Shown in pieces: positions 7,706 to 16,407 of a stretch of 42,038 nt of DNA. Position 1 is the first letter of the stretch; every line of letters starts with the position of its first letter. Position numbers and translations under genes: made by a program. The stretch spans positions 1 through 42,038 of the forward strand of contig NZ_QGKS01000175.1 in NCBI RefSeq assembly GCF_003172935.1, read 5' to 3'. Origin of the DNA: Micromonospora sicca. GTDB lineage: Bacteria; Actinomycetota; Actinomycetes; Mycobacteriales; Micromonosporaceae. The notes beneath the pieces were generated by a model. It saw only the letters and a list, made by a program, of their open reading frames with translations, was not told the origin of the DNA and did no database searches.

Positions 7706-8140
7706 CTAGGCCCAGGGTGGGATGTATCGGCCCACGTAGTCGCGAGCGCGGGGGAGCGGGTCATGCCAATACTGGTTCGGCATGCGGTGGTGGTGCTTCT
7801 CGCAGAACTCGGCGAGACTTTCCATGATCTTGATGCGCTCTAGCGGGTGGCCTTCGAAGTCTGTGTTGACCATCAGCAACTGCGGCTCGGGATTCCAGCC
7901 CGAGTGGTCGAGCGCCCAGCCATCCCAGATCGCGTAGGTGTGAAAGACCTGCCGGTCGCCCGCGAAGCGCAAGGCCGCTATCTCGATCGGCCGGTCTGGG
8001 TAGGAATCTCGGCAGACCCAGGCGAGGATGTGACACGCTCCGGCAGCGAAGAAGGCTTGGTCCGTCCGTTCCCATGCGACGCGCTGGTCTGATCGCTCGA
8101 TCGCCGTCCGACGGAACGCTCCCGCTGCTTTGGCTGCCAC
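7706..8140 (-). CDS. Conserved-looking hypothetical protein (144 aa)
   Basis: The 144-residue product is rich in aromatic residues and histidines (HILAWVCRDSYPDRPIEIAAL, TYAIWDGWALDHSGWN, EFCEKHHHRMPNQYWHDPLP). It has no signal peptide or membrane segment. The well-spaced hydrophobic core and many Trp and His residues indicate a folded cytoplasmic protein. I do not recognise the family and suggest no function. It stands alone between two decayed mobile-element zones. Confidence 0.55.
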   Translation of the reverse strand: MAAKAAGAFRRTAIERSDQRVAWERTDQAFFAAGACHILAWVCRDSYPDRPIEIAALRFAGDRQVFHTYAIWDGWALDHSGWNPEPQLLMVNTDFEGHPLERIKIMESLAEFCEKHHHRMPNQYWHDPLPRARDYVGRYIPPWA

Positions 8141-8309
8141 AACCCCGGACGTTAGTGGATGGCCCGACGCATCCGCTCGCGCCGCCGGCCGCGGCGGTCG
8201 GTAGCGGTGGAGCTTTGCCGGGCATGCGGGTCAGCGACCGGCCGGACGGTCTGGCGCCCGCCGGTTGCCTGCAACAAGTGGTACTCGACGATCCGCAGCC
8301 GCTGCCGGG

Positions 8310-8755
8310 CTACCGCTGCTTCCTTCCCGCGGATCCCTTCGCGGTGCCCCGTACGCGCCCTTCGGTGCGGTTGCGCAGCTGGACCACGGCCATGATGTGC
8401 AGGGTCCCGACGTCTGCCAGCAGCCGGGCTGCGCCTGAGGGGCCGATCGCGTGCAGGTCCATCAGGGCGGAGTTGCGGGCGACCACCAGCTCCTTGAGGT
8501 CCTTCTCCGCGGCCTTGTTTCTCTTGTCGATGCCCTCGAGTTCACCATGGGCTCGACGGCGAGGCGGCGTCTGGTTTTGCCCACGATGTCCCTGGGTCTG
8601 ATGGTCGCGCACGTGCCTGCCGTGCGGGCAGAAACTGCTTTGCCCCGCCTGGGAACAGCTCCAGCAGCAGCCGGTGCACCGGTTGATGGTCTGCGTGCGC
8701 GGCCCAGCTCGTCGCGACGGTCGACCAGCATCCCCATCACCGTCTCACCGTCATG
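8310..8755 (-). pseudogene. IS110-family transposase, frameshifted and internally deleted
   Basis: Two minus-strand frames together match the middle of an IS110 transposase. One encodes MLVDRRDELGRAR and RPRDIVGKTRRRLAVEP (8740 down to about 8530). The other encodes LEGIDKRNKAAEKDLKELV, ARNSALMDLHAIGPSGAARLLADVG and LHIMAVVQLRNRTEGR (about 8540 down to 8330). A frameshift separates them. Between DVG and LHIMAVV the usual transposase_20 region of roughly 50 residues is deleted. The N-terminal DEDD part and the C-terminus are also missing. Confidence 0.85.
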
Positions 8756-8983
8756 CAGCAGGCGGTGGGCGAGTACGCCCGGCCCGGCGACTGGTCGATC
8801 CAGCGCCGGCCGGGCGGTACGGCGCAGCCCCCGACAATGGGAAGGCCCCCGGCAACAACGTCAAGGTGTCGATCGCGATCGGCGGCGGGAACGACGGCAA
8901 CGACTCCGCGATCGAGGCAGCCGCATCCCGCCCCAAGGCGCTTCGCGGCAGCCCATCCATGGCGGATGCCCTCGCTCCAGACA
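8756..8983. other. Gene-free stretch beside the IS110 relic
   Basis: No frame gives a protein I can support. Open frames on both strands have the composition of mirror frames, and no ribosome binding site precedes them. Together with 8141-8309, which is equally empty, this is probably decayed mobile-element flank. Confidence 0.4.
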
Positions 8984-9032
8984 TTGATATTGATCGACTC
9001 TATCGCAATAATTAACTTCCTTAACAGCTTGC
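8984..9032 (+). promoter_or_regulatory. AT-rich promoter of the CBM13-lyase gene
   Basis: TTGATA (8984-8989), a 17-base spacer and AATAAT (9007-9012) make a strong sigma-70-type promoter in this GC-rich context. Directly downstream, TTAACAGCTTGC (9021-9032) resembles TTGACAGCTTGC before the GH27 gene (11437-11448) and TTGACAGCTGC before the sugar importer (minus strand near 19555). The untranslated leader would be about 140 bases. It may be a third, more divergent copy of the shared element described under findings. Confidence 0.5.
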
Positions 9033-9159
9033 TCCGCAGTCTCGGCCGAGCTCCCGCCACCGACCGACGGGCCAACCCGCTACGGCCCAACCCGGTGACC
9101 AGCCTGCCGCCTCGGCGGACCGTCCCGCATCGACCGCTCTGCACGGAAAGGACCAGGAC

Positions 9160-10770
9160 ATGGCGCGACAATTGGCCGGGGCCGCTTCCTCTCGGCCCCG
9201 CATCCGGTTGGCCGCGGCGCTCGCCGCGGCCACGCTCGTCATACCCGCGAGCCTGACGGTCAGCATGCCCGCGGCATCCGCGGCCGTCGTGGGGGCCATC
9301 ACCGGGTATGGCGGCAAGTGTGTCGACGTCGCCGGGGCGAACCCGGCCAACGGCACCCAGGTGCAGCTCTTCACCTGCAACGGCACTGCGGCGCAACAGT
9401 GGACCGTCGCCGACGACGGCACGATGCGGGCGCTCGGCAAGTGCCTCGACGTGGCCGCAGCCGGCACCGCCAACGGCGCCAAGGTGCAGATCTACGACTG
9501 CAACGGCACCGGCGCACAGCAGTGGTCGTACGCGAGCGGACAATTGATGAACCCGGCCTCCGGCAAGTGCCTCGACGCGACCGGCCCGAGCTCGGCCGAC
9601 GGCACCTCGCTGCAGATCTGGACCTGTACCGGCGCCGCCAACCAGAGCTGGACGCTGCCCACCGGCGATGGCACCCCACCCCCCTCGGGCGGGTTCACGC
9701 ACCCCGGGGTACTGGTCAGCCGCAGCCAGCTCGACTTCGTCCGGTCCCGGGTGCAGGCCGGCGCGCAGCCCTGGGCCTCGGCCTACAACCAGATGATGAG
9801 TAGCTGGTACGCCAACCTGTCGCGAAACCCGGCGCCCCGCTCGGTCGTCGAGTGTGGCTCCTACTCCAACCCCAACTACGGCTGCACCGACGAGCGCGAA
9901 GACGCCATCGCCGCATACACCACCGCGCTCGCCTGGTACCTCACCGGGGACGGCCGGTACGCCCAGAAGTCGATACAGATCATGGACGCCTGGTCGGCGA
10001 CGATCACTTCACACACCGGCAGCAACGCCCCGTTGCAGACCGGCTGGGCGGGTTCGGTCTGGCCCCGGGCCGCGGAGATCATCCGGTACACGTACGGCAG
10101 TTGGCCCAACGCCACCCGGTTCACCACCATGCTGCGCAACGTCTACCTGCCGGTGGTCCGCAACGGCTCCAACAGCAACGGCAACTGGGAGCTGAGCATG
10201 ATGGAGGCCGCGGTCGGCATCTCTGTCTTCCTGGATGACCAGGCCAGCTACGACGCGGCGGTCACCCGCTACCTCAACCGCACCCGGGCCTTCATCTACC
10301 TGCCCAGTGACGGCACCCTGCCGTACACGGTGCCTGGCAGCGGGCTGGACACCAGCAGCGAGATCATTAACTACTGGCACGGCCAGTCGACCTTCGTCGC
10401 CGGCCTCGCCCAGGAGACCTGCCGCGACTTCACCCACACCGGCTACGGGATCTCCGCCATCTCGCACATTGCGGAGACCTCCCGGATTCAGGGACGGGAC
10501 CTGTATCCGCAGGTCGGTGAGCGGTTGCGGCACGCCCTTGGCTTCCACTCGAAGTACCAGCTCGGCGAGCCGGCACCCTCCTGGCTCTGCGGCGGCAGTC
10601 TCAACCGGGGTCTCGGGCCGATCACCGAGGTCGGCTACAACGCGATGGCCAACCGCCTCGGTTACGCGATGGCCAACACCCAGACCCTGACCATGCAGCA
10701 GCGCCCCGCCGGCAGCAACAACCTCTTCGTCGCCTGGGAGACCCTGACCCACGGCGACAACCCGTCCTGA
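9160..10770 (+). CDS. Secreted alginate-lyase-family protein with CBM13 lectin domain
   Basis: The 536-residue protein starts with a signal peptide (cleavage probably after Ala41, PAASA). A ricin-type beta-trefoil (CBM13, residues about 46-166) follows, with three repeats ending QQW, QQW and QSW. After a GTPPPSGG linker comes an alginate-lyase-family domain (PF05426-like, residues about 176-530). Family features are NGNWELSMMEAAVGISVFLDD and ETCRDFTHTGYGISAISHIAETSRIQGRDLY with its His and Tyr candidates. Such enzymes cleave uronate-containing polysaccharides by beta-elimination outside the cell; the substrate here is not predictable. The ATG is preceded by GGAAAGGACCAGGAC. No uronate-catabolic genes are next to it, so the products may be used elsewhere or the substrate may differ from alginate. 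Confidence 0.85.
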   Translation: MARQLAGAASSRPRIRLAAALAAATLVIPASLTVSMPAASAAVVGAITGYGGKCVDVAGANPANGTQVQLFTCNGTAAQQWTVADDGTMRALGKCLDVAAAGTANGAKVQIYDCNGTGAQQWSYASGQLMNPASGKCLDATGPSSADGTSLQIWTCTGAANQSWTLPTGDGTPPPSGGFTHPGVLVSRSQLDFVRSRVQAGAQPWASAYNQMMSSWYANLSRNPAPRSVVECGSYSNPNYGCTDEREDAIAAYTTALAWYLTGDGRYAQKSIQIMDAWSATITSHTGSNAPLQTGWAGSVWPRAAEIIRYTYGSWPNATRFTTMLRNVYLPVVRNGSNSNGNWELSMMEAAVGISVFLDDQASYDAAVTRYLNRTRAFIYLPSDGTLPYTVPGSGLDTSSEIINYWHGQSTFVAGLAQETCRDFTHTGYGISAISHIAETSRIQGRDLYPQVGERLRHALGFHSKYQLGEPAPSWLCGGSLNRGLGPITEVGYNAMANRLGYAMANTQTLTMQQRPAGSNNLFVAWETLTHGDNPS

Positions 10771-10787
10771 CCACGCCGCCAGGGCCA

Positions 10788-10810
10788 GCCGCCGTCATAC
10801 CGCCGGCGGC
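10788..10810 (+). terminator. Possible GC-rich hairpin after the CBM13-lyase
   Basis: GCCGCCG (10788-10794) pairs with CGGCGGC (10804-10810) around a 9-base loop, 18 bases after the stop. There is no T-run, so termination here would be inefficient or factor-assisted. Confidence 0.35.
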
Positions 10811-10960
10811 GGCCCGACCCGCCCATTCCGATCCGGCCCGGCGTGACCCGGCTCCGCGCCGGGCCACACCGGCAGGCCGGAACCGACTCCGTCTGCGCCG
10901 GTGCTGAGCCGGACCCGGTAAGGCGTACGCGTCGGCGCCACCGGCGCGGGCCGGGGCCGG

Positions 10961-11190
10961 TCAGGTGGCGAGGGCGAACAGATCCCGGGCGGGCCCCGTG
11001 AGCTGTAGCCCGGCCGCCCAGACTGCACGCGGGTCGCGGCGCAGCGGCAGCCCCACGAAGGGTACGGCGACGAGTGTCGCGGCGGTCAGCTCGGCGGTGA
11101 CGGCCAGCGAGCTGAGCATGGCCGGCCACTGCCGGCAGCGACCGCGTGTTTGATCGCGGTGGCGGGGAGAGCTGCAACAACGGCGTGGCG
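10961..11190 (-). pseudogene. LysR-family regulator, C-terminal remnant
   Basis: The minus strand encodes SSLAVTAELTAATLVAVP, GLPLRRDPRAVWAAGLQL and GPARDLFALAT before a stop at 10961-10963. This is the characteristic end of a LysR substrate-binding domain. The preceding piece, AIKHAVAAGSG, lies in another frame (about 11150-11185), so a frameshift separates the halves. The DNA-binding domain is absent. It is a dead regulator fragment between the CBM13-lyase and GH27 genes. Confidence 0.65.
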
Positions 11191-11413
11191 ATCTCGGTGA
11201 GGCCCTGCTGGTCCTGGGGCGTGCCCTGCCGAAATCACTGCGCGCTGCTGGCGACCCTCGCCACCAGTCGCCTGGCAGCCGAAGACCACCCGCACGCACA
11301 CTTCGCCCCGCTTCCCTCCCTGGGTTCTGTCTCTGTCTTCGCCGCCCTACGGTCCTCCCCACCTGGTCATGGGGGGTCATGGGTCGGATGTGGACGGGGC
11401 TCAGGCGGCAGAG

Positions 11414-11450
11414 AAATAATAATTTAGGAATTAATATTGACAGCTTGCGG
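11414..11450 (+). promoter_or_regulatory. AT-rich promoter/operator before the GH27 gene
   Basis: This 37-base island of A/T contains AATAAT (11415-11420) and TTGACA (11437-11442) followed by GCTTGCGG. Read on the minus strand it matches the region between the sugar importer and the dehydrogenase (19548-19578) at 23 of 31 positions, starting GCTGTCAA in both. The spacing between the AATAAT-like and TTGACA-like boxes is 16 bases in both. TTGACA could be a -35 box (CAAGAT 18 bases later), or the AATAAT could be the -10 with a downstream operator. Co-regulation by the GntR protein at 20386 is inferred. Confidence 0.6.
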
Positions 11451-11815
11451 TAGCCAGGGGCAAGATCCCGGAAACAAACCTCAGGAGCACGGGCATGACT
11501 GGTCTGGCAGCCGATCGGGGGCCGTCCGCAACGGACTCGGAGTGTCCGGTCGCCGCGACCCTCATCGACGGCTGCGTCACCTCCACGTCAGACATTTCCA
11601 GCCTCCCGCTGAAGGTGTCCGACTCGAGCAGGACCGTCGCGCGCGCGGCACCGGCCGCAGATCGCGCGGTGCCGCTCCAGGCTTTCCGTGCCGGTGGGCT
11701 GGCCGCCCAGCGGCACGGAGGCGAGGTCCAGCCGGAGCACGAGCAGGTCCAGAAGGTGGCCGGCACGGAGCTCGACGCGGCGCCCCCCCATTCCTCGGCA
11801 GCGAAGGAATCCGAT
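11451..11815 (+). other. Long 5' leader region of the GH27 gene
   Basis: About 365 bases separate the AT-rich promoter from the GH27 GTG start. A frame from ATG 11495 is open and in phase with GH27, but its residues have no domain and would bury the signal peptide. The supported start therefore is at 11816. I see no clear riboswitch or attenuator fold; the stretch may be an untranslated leader or remnant DNA. Confidence 0.4.
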
Positions 11816-13900
11816 GTGAAACGACTTGTACCCACCGCCCTGCTCGCCGTCACGGTTAGTCTCTTGACCGCATCCACACCCGCTCACGCCGGCCCGGCGG
11901 CCGGCACTGTCGGTGGCGCGGAGTCAGCAGCTCAGCAGCTGCTCAGCCCGACGCCGTACCAGGGCTGGAACACCTACTTCGGCCTCGGCGGCAACTTCTT
12001 CGCGGAGTCGGTGAAGGAGGTCGCCGACGCCCTGGTCTCCCGCGGCCTGGCTCGGGCCGGCTACGACATCGTCTGGCTCGACGGCGGCTGGCAGGACCCG
12101 GAGCCGCGGACGGCCGCCGGCGACCTGCAGGCCGACCGGACCCGTTTCCCGAACGGGTTGAAGCCGCTGGTTGACTACATCCACGCCAAGGGCCTGAGGG
12201 CGGGCATCTACACCGACGCCGGACCGTACATTCCCGGCAAGTGCGGACTCGGCAGCGGCGGCTACTACCAGCGCGATGCGGACCAGTTCGCCGCCTGGGA
12301 GTTCGACGCGGTGAAGGTGGACTTCCTCTGCGGAATCGCCGCGAACCTCGACCCGAAGACCGTCTACACCGAGTTCGCCCGGGCGCTGCGGAACAACGCC
12401 AGCGGCCGTCCGATCATCTTCAACCTGTGCAACCCGGTGACCTCGCCCGACTGGGGCATGTACCCGGAGGAGCAGCAGTCGACGTACTCCTGGACGTACG
12501 CACCGGAGATCGCGCAGTCCTGGCGGACCTACACCGACGTGGGCTTCGTCGGGGACATCAAGTTCAAGGACGTGCTGCGCAACTACGACGCGAACGCGCG
12601 GCATCCTGAGGTTGCCGGGCCCGGCCACTACAACGACCCGGACTACCTCGCCCCGGGACTCGGGATGACCGACGAGGAGTTCCGGACCCAGATGACTCTG
12701 TGGGCGGCGGCCGCGGCGCCGCTGGTGATCGGTAGCGACGTACGCAAGCTGAGCCAGACCTCCGTCGACATCCTCACCGACCCCGACATGCTGGCGATCA
12801 ACCAGGACGCCGCCGGTGTCCAGGCCGTCCGGGTCGGCCCGGCGGGCACCACGGAGACGTGGGTGAAGCGCCTGGCCGACGGCGACCGGGCCGTGGTGCT
12901 GCTCAACCGCGGCGAGAGCCCGAAGGTGCTGACCACGACGGCCGCCTCGGTCGGCCTGTCCGGGGCGCGGTTCACCGTCGAGAACGCCTGGACCGATCAG
13001 ATCACCGAGAGCGCCGGCACGATCAGCGCCGCTGTTCCGGCCCACGGCGCCGCATTGTTCCGGGTCGGCCCGGCCGCGGGCGTACCGGGTGTGCCGCACG
13101 TGACCGCCGGCCTGCCGCAGGTGACGCGGGTCGGCGCCGACCCGGTGCCGGACGGCTACGTGCCGATGGTCGCCGGTGGCGACGAGGCGCGGGTCGAGGT
13201 GGTCGTCCGCAACGACGGGCTGCGGCCGGTGTTCGCGCCGCAGGTCGGATTGGCAACGCCCGCCGGCTGGACGGTCCGCCCGTTGAGCAAGGCGCCGAGC
13301 GAACTGCTTCCCGGCCGCGCCGCCACCTTCGCCTTTGCGGTGGCGCTGCCGCCCTCGGCCGAACCCGGTGCCGCGTCCCTGACCGCCACCACGTCCTACG
13401 AGGTGCTCGGGCACGGACGGCTGCGGCAGACGACGGTCTCGGCGGTGGTGGTGGCGCCGGCGCCGCCGGACGGCGAGGTGGTGTTGTCGCATCACCAGTG
13501 GGTCAGCGCCACCAGCGGCTGGATGAGCCCGACGGTCGACCTCAGTGTCGGTGGTTGGTCGCCGATCAGCATGCTCGGCCAGGTGTACCCGATCGGCATC
13601 GGCGTAGCCTCGCCGTCCACGGTCCGGTACTACGTCGGCAAGGAGTGCAGCCGGCTGACCGCGGTCGTCGGTCTGGACGACGCGGTGCGCAACGTCGGAC
13701 CGGAGGGGGCGACCGCGACCTTCCAGGTGATCGGCGACGGCCAGGTGCTGTTCGACACCGGCGTGCTGACCCGTGACGACATCCGTCAGGTCGACGTCGA
13801 CCTGACCGGCGTCCGGGTGCTCGACCTGGTGGTCGGGGACGCGGGCGACGGGGGCTACAACGACCGGGCCAACTGGGCCGGCCTGAACGCCACCTGCTGA
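11816..13900 (+). CDS. Secreted GH27 alpha-galactosidase with C-terminal NPCBM domain
   Basis: The 694-residue protein begins at a GTG preceded by AAGGAAT and has a signal peptide (VKRLVPTALLAVTVSLLTAS, cleavage after THPAHA-like TPAHA). The GH27 barrel occupies about residues 40-330. YQGWNTYFG and DIVWLDGGWQ mark its start, Asp169 in KVDFLCG is the expected nucleophile, and Asp274 in YNDPDYL the probable acid/base. A beta-sandwich (to about 425), a NEW3-like segment (about 440-545) and an NPCBM domain (about 550-694; HHQWVSATSGW to NDRANWAGL) follow. It would hydrolyse terminal alpha-galactosyl residues outside the cell. Its promoter element resembles that of the importer/GH36 operon, and a strong terminator follows. 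Confidence 0.92.
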   Translation: MKRLVPTALLAVTVSLLTASTPAHAGPAAGTVGGAESAAQQLLSPTPYQGWNTYFGLGGNFFAESVKEVADALVSRGLARAGYDIVWLDGGWQDPEPRTAAGDLQADRTRFPNGLKPLVDYIHAKGLRAGIYTDAGPYIPGKCGLGSGGYYQRDADQFAAWEFDAVKVDFLCGIAANLDPKTVYTEFARALRNNASGRPIIFNLCNPVTSPDWGMYPEEQQSTYSWTYAPEIAQSWRTYTDVGFVGDIKFKDVLRNYDANARHPEVAGPGHYNDPDYLAPGLGMTDEEFRTQMTLWAAAAAPLVIGSDVRKLSQTSVDILTDPDMLAINQDAAGVQAVRVGPAGTTETWVKRLADGDRAVVLLNRGESPKVLTTTAASVGLSGARFTVENAWTDQITESAGTISAAVPAHGAALFRVGPAAGVPGVPHVTAGLPQVTRVGADPVPDGYVPMVAGGDEARVEVVVRNDGLRPVFAPQVGLATPAGWTVRPLSKAPSELLPGRAATFAFAVALPPSAEPGAASLTATTSYEVLGHGRLRQTTVSAVVVAPAPPDGEVVLSHHQWVSATSGWMSPTVDLSVGGWSPISMLGQVYPIGIGVASPSTVRYYVGKECSRLTAVVGLDDAVRNVGPEGATATFQVIGDGQVLFDTGVLTRDDIRQVDVDLTGVRVLDLVVGDAGDGGYNDRANWAGLNATC

Positions 13901-13908
13901 ACCGGAAA

Positions 13909-13944
13909 CAGTCGCACCCAGGTGACCTCATCTGGGTGCGACTG
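13909..13944 (+). terminator. Strong hairpin terminator after GH27
   Basis: A perfect 13-base stem (CAGTCGCACCCAG, 13909-13921, with CTGGGTGCGACTG, 13932-13944) closes a 10-base loop and is followed by CTTTCTCC. It begins 9 bases after the GH27 stop and also separates this gene from the convergent GH36 operon. Confidence 0.9.
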
Positions 13945-14253
13945 CTTTCTCCAGGTCGATCACCCGCGGGAACGAGGCCTCCCGGTCCGTGCTCACGTCG
14001 CTGCCACGAGCGGCGGCTCTGGACCCCCCGGCGACACCATCGCCGCCCGGTACACACGTGCCGTTCCGGCACCGGTTCAGGGCGCGCTTCGGCCGGCGGG
14101 GGCGGGCCTACGCGTGATCGTCCCGCAGGTCCCCGCTCCGGCAGGTCCGCGGGGTGTGGCCCGGCAGGCCCGCCGCCCGACGCCGAGAGCGTGGGGCGGC
14201 GGGGTCACCGATCGGATCAGGTGGTTGCGGTTCCCGGCCCGGCCAATGGGCCG
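13945..14253. other. Convergent intergenic region, no gene
   Basis: This 309-base stretch lies between the GH27 terminator and the convergent GH36 stop. It is very GC-rich, with several short self-complementary stretches. No frame carries a recognisable protein. Confidence 0.5.
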
Positions 14254-16407
14254 TCAGGCTCGGCGCAGGACGAACAGTTCCGCGTCGTGGTCCGCGGTCC
14301 ACCGCACCGGCAGGCCGACGGCGGTGAGGTGGCTGCCGGAGTAGGTGTTGTCGCCGTGCCGCCAGGTGTCGTCGGTAGCCAGGCCGCGCAGCGGCAGCCG
14401 GACCGGCCGGGACGGCAGCAGGCCATGGCCGTCGAGCCGGCCGGTGTGCCAGGCGAGGACGACGACGCTTTCGCCGTCCGGCGCGGTGTACTGCACGGCG
14501 CAGCGCGGCTGGTCGGGCCCGCCGATCAGGTGCACCTCGCCGTGCGTGATCACCTCGCGGATCTGCTTGTACCGGCCGATCCAGCTGGCCGCCTCGGCCC
14601 GCTGTCGGGGCGTCCAGTGCCGGATGTCCGCACCGATGCCGAGCACGCCGGCCATCGCGAGCACGAACCGGAACGCCAGCGAGCGGGGCCGCTGGTCGAA
14701 CAGCCCGACCGCGTCGGTCACCCACGAAGAGAGCAGGTGCGGGGCGTTGGCGTGCAGGAAGCCGTGCTGGATGGCGAGCCGGTCCAGCGGTCCGGTGTTG
14801 TCACTCGGCCAGAAGACGTCCGCGTGGGCGGCCATGGCGAGGTCGGTACGGGCGCCGCCAGCGGCGCACGCCTCGATCGTCACGTGCGGGTGGTCCCGCC
14901 GCAGGGCGGCGTAGATCCGGTGCACGTTGGCGACGTGGGCGCCGTCGAGGTCCAGCCGGGTGGCCGCGCCGGGCCGGCCGGACTCGGTGCGCGGCCGGTT
15001 GAAGTCCCACTTCAGATACCCGATGTCGTGCCGGCGGAGCAGGCCGTCCAGCGTGGAGTGGACGAACTCGGCGGCCTCGGGGCGGCCGAGGTCGAGCAGG
15101 TACTGGTTGCGGATCGGGGTGATCGGCCGGTCGTCGATCGCGTAGACCCAGTCGGGATGCTCGGCGTACAGGCGCGACGCCGGGCTGATCGACTCCGGTT
15201 CGACCCAGAGCCCGAAGGTGAGGCCGAGGGCGCGGATCTGGGCGATGAAGGCGTCGAAACCGGCCGGGAACTTGACCGGGTCCGGGGTCCAGTCGCCCAG
15301 CCCGCCACGGTCGTCGTGCCGCCCGATGAACCAGCCGTCGTCGACGACGAAGGTCTCCACGCCGAGCTCCGCCGCGATCCGGGCCAGCGCCAGCTGGTTG
15401 TCGGCGTCGACGGCGAACTCGGTCGCCTCCCACGAGTTGTAGAGCACCGGCCGGGCCCGGTCGAGCCGGTCGCCGGCGAGCTGCCGCTGGTAGCGGTGCC
15501 AGGCCTGGGCCAGTCCGGCCAGCCCGGCGTCGCTGTGGGCGCCGGCGACCACCGGCAGGGTGATCCCGCCGCCCGCGGGCAGGTCCAGCCCACCGTCGAC
15601 CAGACGGCGGCCGACCCGGACCCGGGTCAGCCCGCCGGTGTCCGGCTCCGCGACGATCTGCCACGAGCCGGTCCAGGCCAGCGCCACACCCCAGGTGGGA
15701 CCGTCGGGTTCGGCCCGGTCCTGGACCGCGAGCCACGGTACGAAGCTGTGCCCCGGCACCCCCTGTGAGCTGCCGATGGAGAACTGCCCGTGGCCGAGGT
15801 CGAGGTGCGCGAGCTGGAACTCCTGCGCCCACTGGCCCCACTGGTAGCTCACCCGGGCACCGTGCGGCGTCGGCACGCAGAACCCGGCAGAGCCGGCCCG
15901 GGCCAGGCGCAGCGGAGCCTCGCCGGTGTTGGTGAGCTCCACCCACCGCTCCACCACGTCGGTGCCGGCCGGGATCCGGTAGCAGTGTGCCGCGCGCAAC
16001 CCGGTCACCGGGTCGGCGAAGGTCACCCGAAGCTGACCGCCGTCGGTCTCCGCCTGCTGGTAGCGCCAGGAGACCCGCCGGTCGCCGGTCGCCGTCTCGA
16101 CGACCAGGTCGGCGCCCGTGAACGGGCGGACCGCGTCGGTCGCGTACTCCACCGGCGCGAAGTCCCCGGCGGTGAGGAAGGGTGTCGGGCCGGTGTAGCT
16201 GGCCGGCGACGGTCCGTGCGCCACGCCCGGCGGACCCCAGCTGACCAGTTCCAGCCACCGGCCGTGCCCGGGTACGACGACGGTGTACTCGGTGGCCACG
16301 CCACGCAGCGTCCACGGGCCGGCGAGCGGGGCCGTGTCCTCACCCGCGTCGGTCGCGTTCCGCACCGCAGCGCGTTCGTAGATGTTGCCGGTGGCCGGGT
16401 CGCTCAC
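14254..16407 (-). CDS. GH36 alpha-galactosidase (intracellular)
   Basis: The 717-residue protein has the GH36 layout: an N-terminal beta-sandwich (about 1-300), a TIM barrel (about 310-630) and a C-terminal sheet. The barrel contains FVVDDGWFIGRHDDRGGLGDW and LWVEPESISPASRLY. Asp468 in YLKWDFNR is the expected nucleophile and Asp536 in WPSDNTGPLDR the acid/base. No signal peptide is present, so it acts in the cytoplasm on imported alpha-galactosides such as raffinose or melibiose-type sugars. The start is the GTG at 16407, overlapping the permease stop as GTGA; the longer frame to 16515 only runs inside the permease gene. It is the last gene of the importer operon, tying transport to galactose release. 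Confidence 0.95.
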   Translation of the reverse strand: MSDPATGNIYERAAVRNATDAGEDTAPLAGPWTLRGVATEYTVVVPGHGRWLELVSWGPPGVAHGPSPASYTGPTPFLTAGDFAPVEYATDAVRPFTGADLVVETATGDRRVSWRYQQAETDGGQLRVTFADPVTGLRAAHCYRIPAGTDVVERWVELTNTGEAPLRLARAGSAGFCVPTPHGARVSYQWGQWAQEFQLAHLDLGHGQFSIGSSQGVPGHSFVPWLAVQDRAEPDGPTWGVALAWTGSWQIVAEPDTGGLTRVRVGRRLVDGGLDLPAGGGITLPVVAGAHSDAGLAGLAQAWHRYQRQLAGDRLDRARPVLYNSWEATEFAVDADNQLALARIAAELGVETFVVDDGWFIGRHDDRGGLGDWTPDPVKFPAGFDAFIAQIRALGLTFGLWVEPESISPASRLYAEHPDWVYAIDDRPITPIRNQYLLDLGRPEAAEFVHSTLDGLLRRHDIGYLKWDFNRPRTESGRPGAATRLDLDGAHVANVHRIYAALRRDHPHVTIEACAAGGARTDLAMAAHADVFWPSDNTGPLDRLAIQHGFLHANAPHLLSSWVTDAVGLFDQRPRSLAFRFVLAMAGVLGIGADIRHWTPRQRAEAASWIGRYKQIREVITHGEVHLIGGPDQPRCAVQYTAPDGESVVVLAWHTGRLDGHGLLPSRPVRLPLRGLATDDTWRHGDNTYSGSHLTAVGLPVRWTADHDAELFVLRRA

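Noticed and set aside
8674..9015. Plus-strand frame ending DIDIDRLYRNN
   Set aside because: It runs over the IS110 relic and the promoter of the CBM13-lyase and has no domain.
11495..11815. N-terminal extension of GH27 from ATG 11495
   Set aside because: The GTG at 11816 has a ribosome binding site and opens a proper signal peptide; the extension has no domain.
11924..13495. A 523-codon minus-strand frame opposite GH27
   Set aside because: The strong GH27 motifs on the plus strand explain the region; the minus frame has no motif and low complexity.
13936..15768. A 610-codon plus-strand frame opposite GH36
   Set aside because: It is a shadow of the GH36 gene with no ribosome binding site or recognisable domain.
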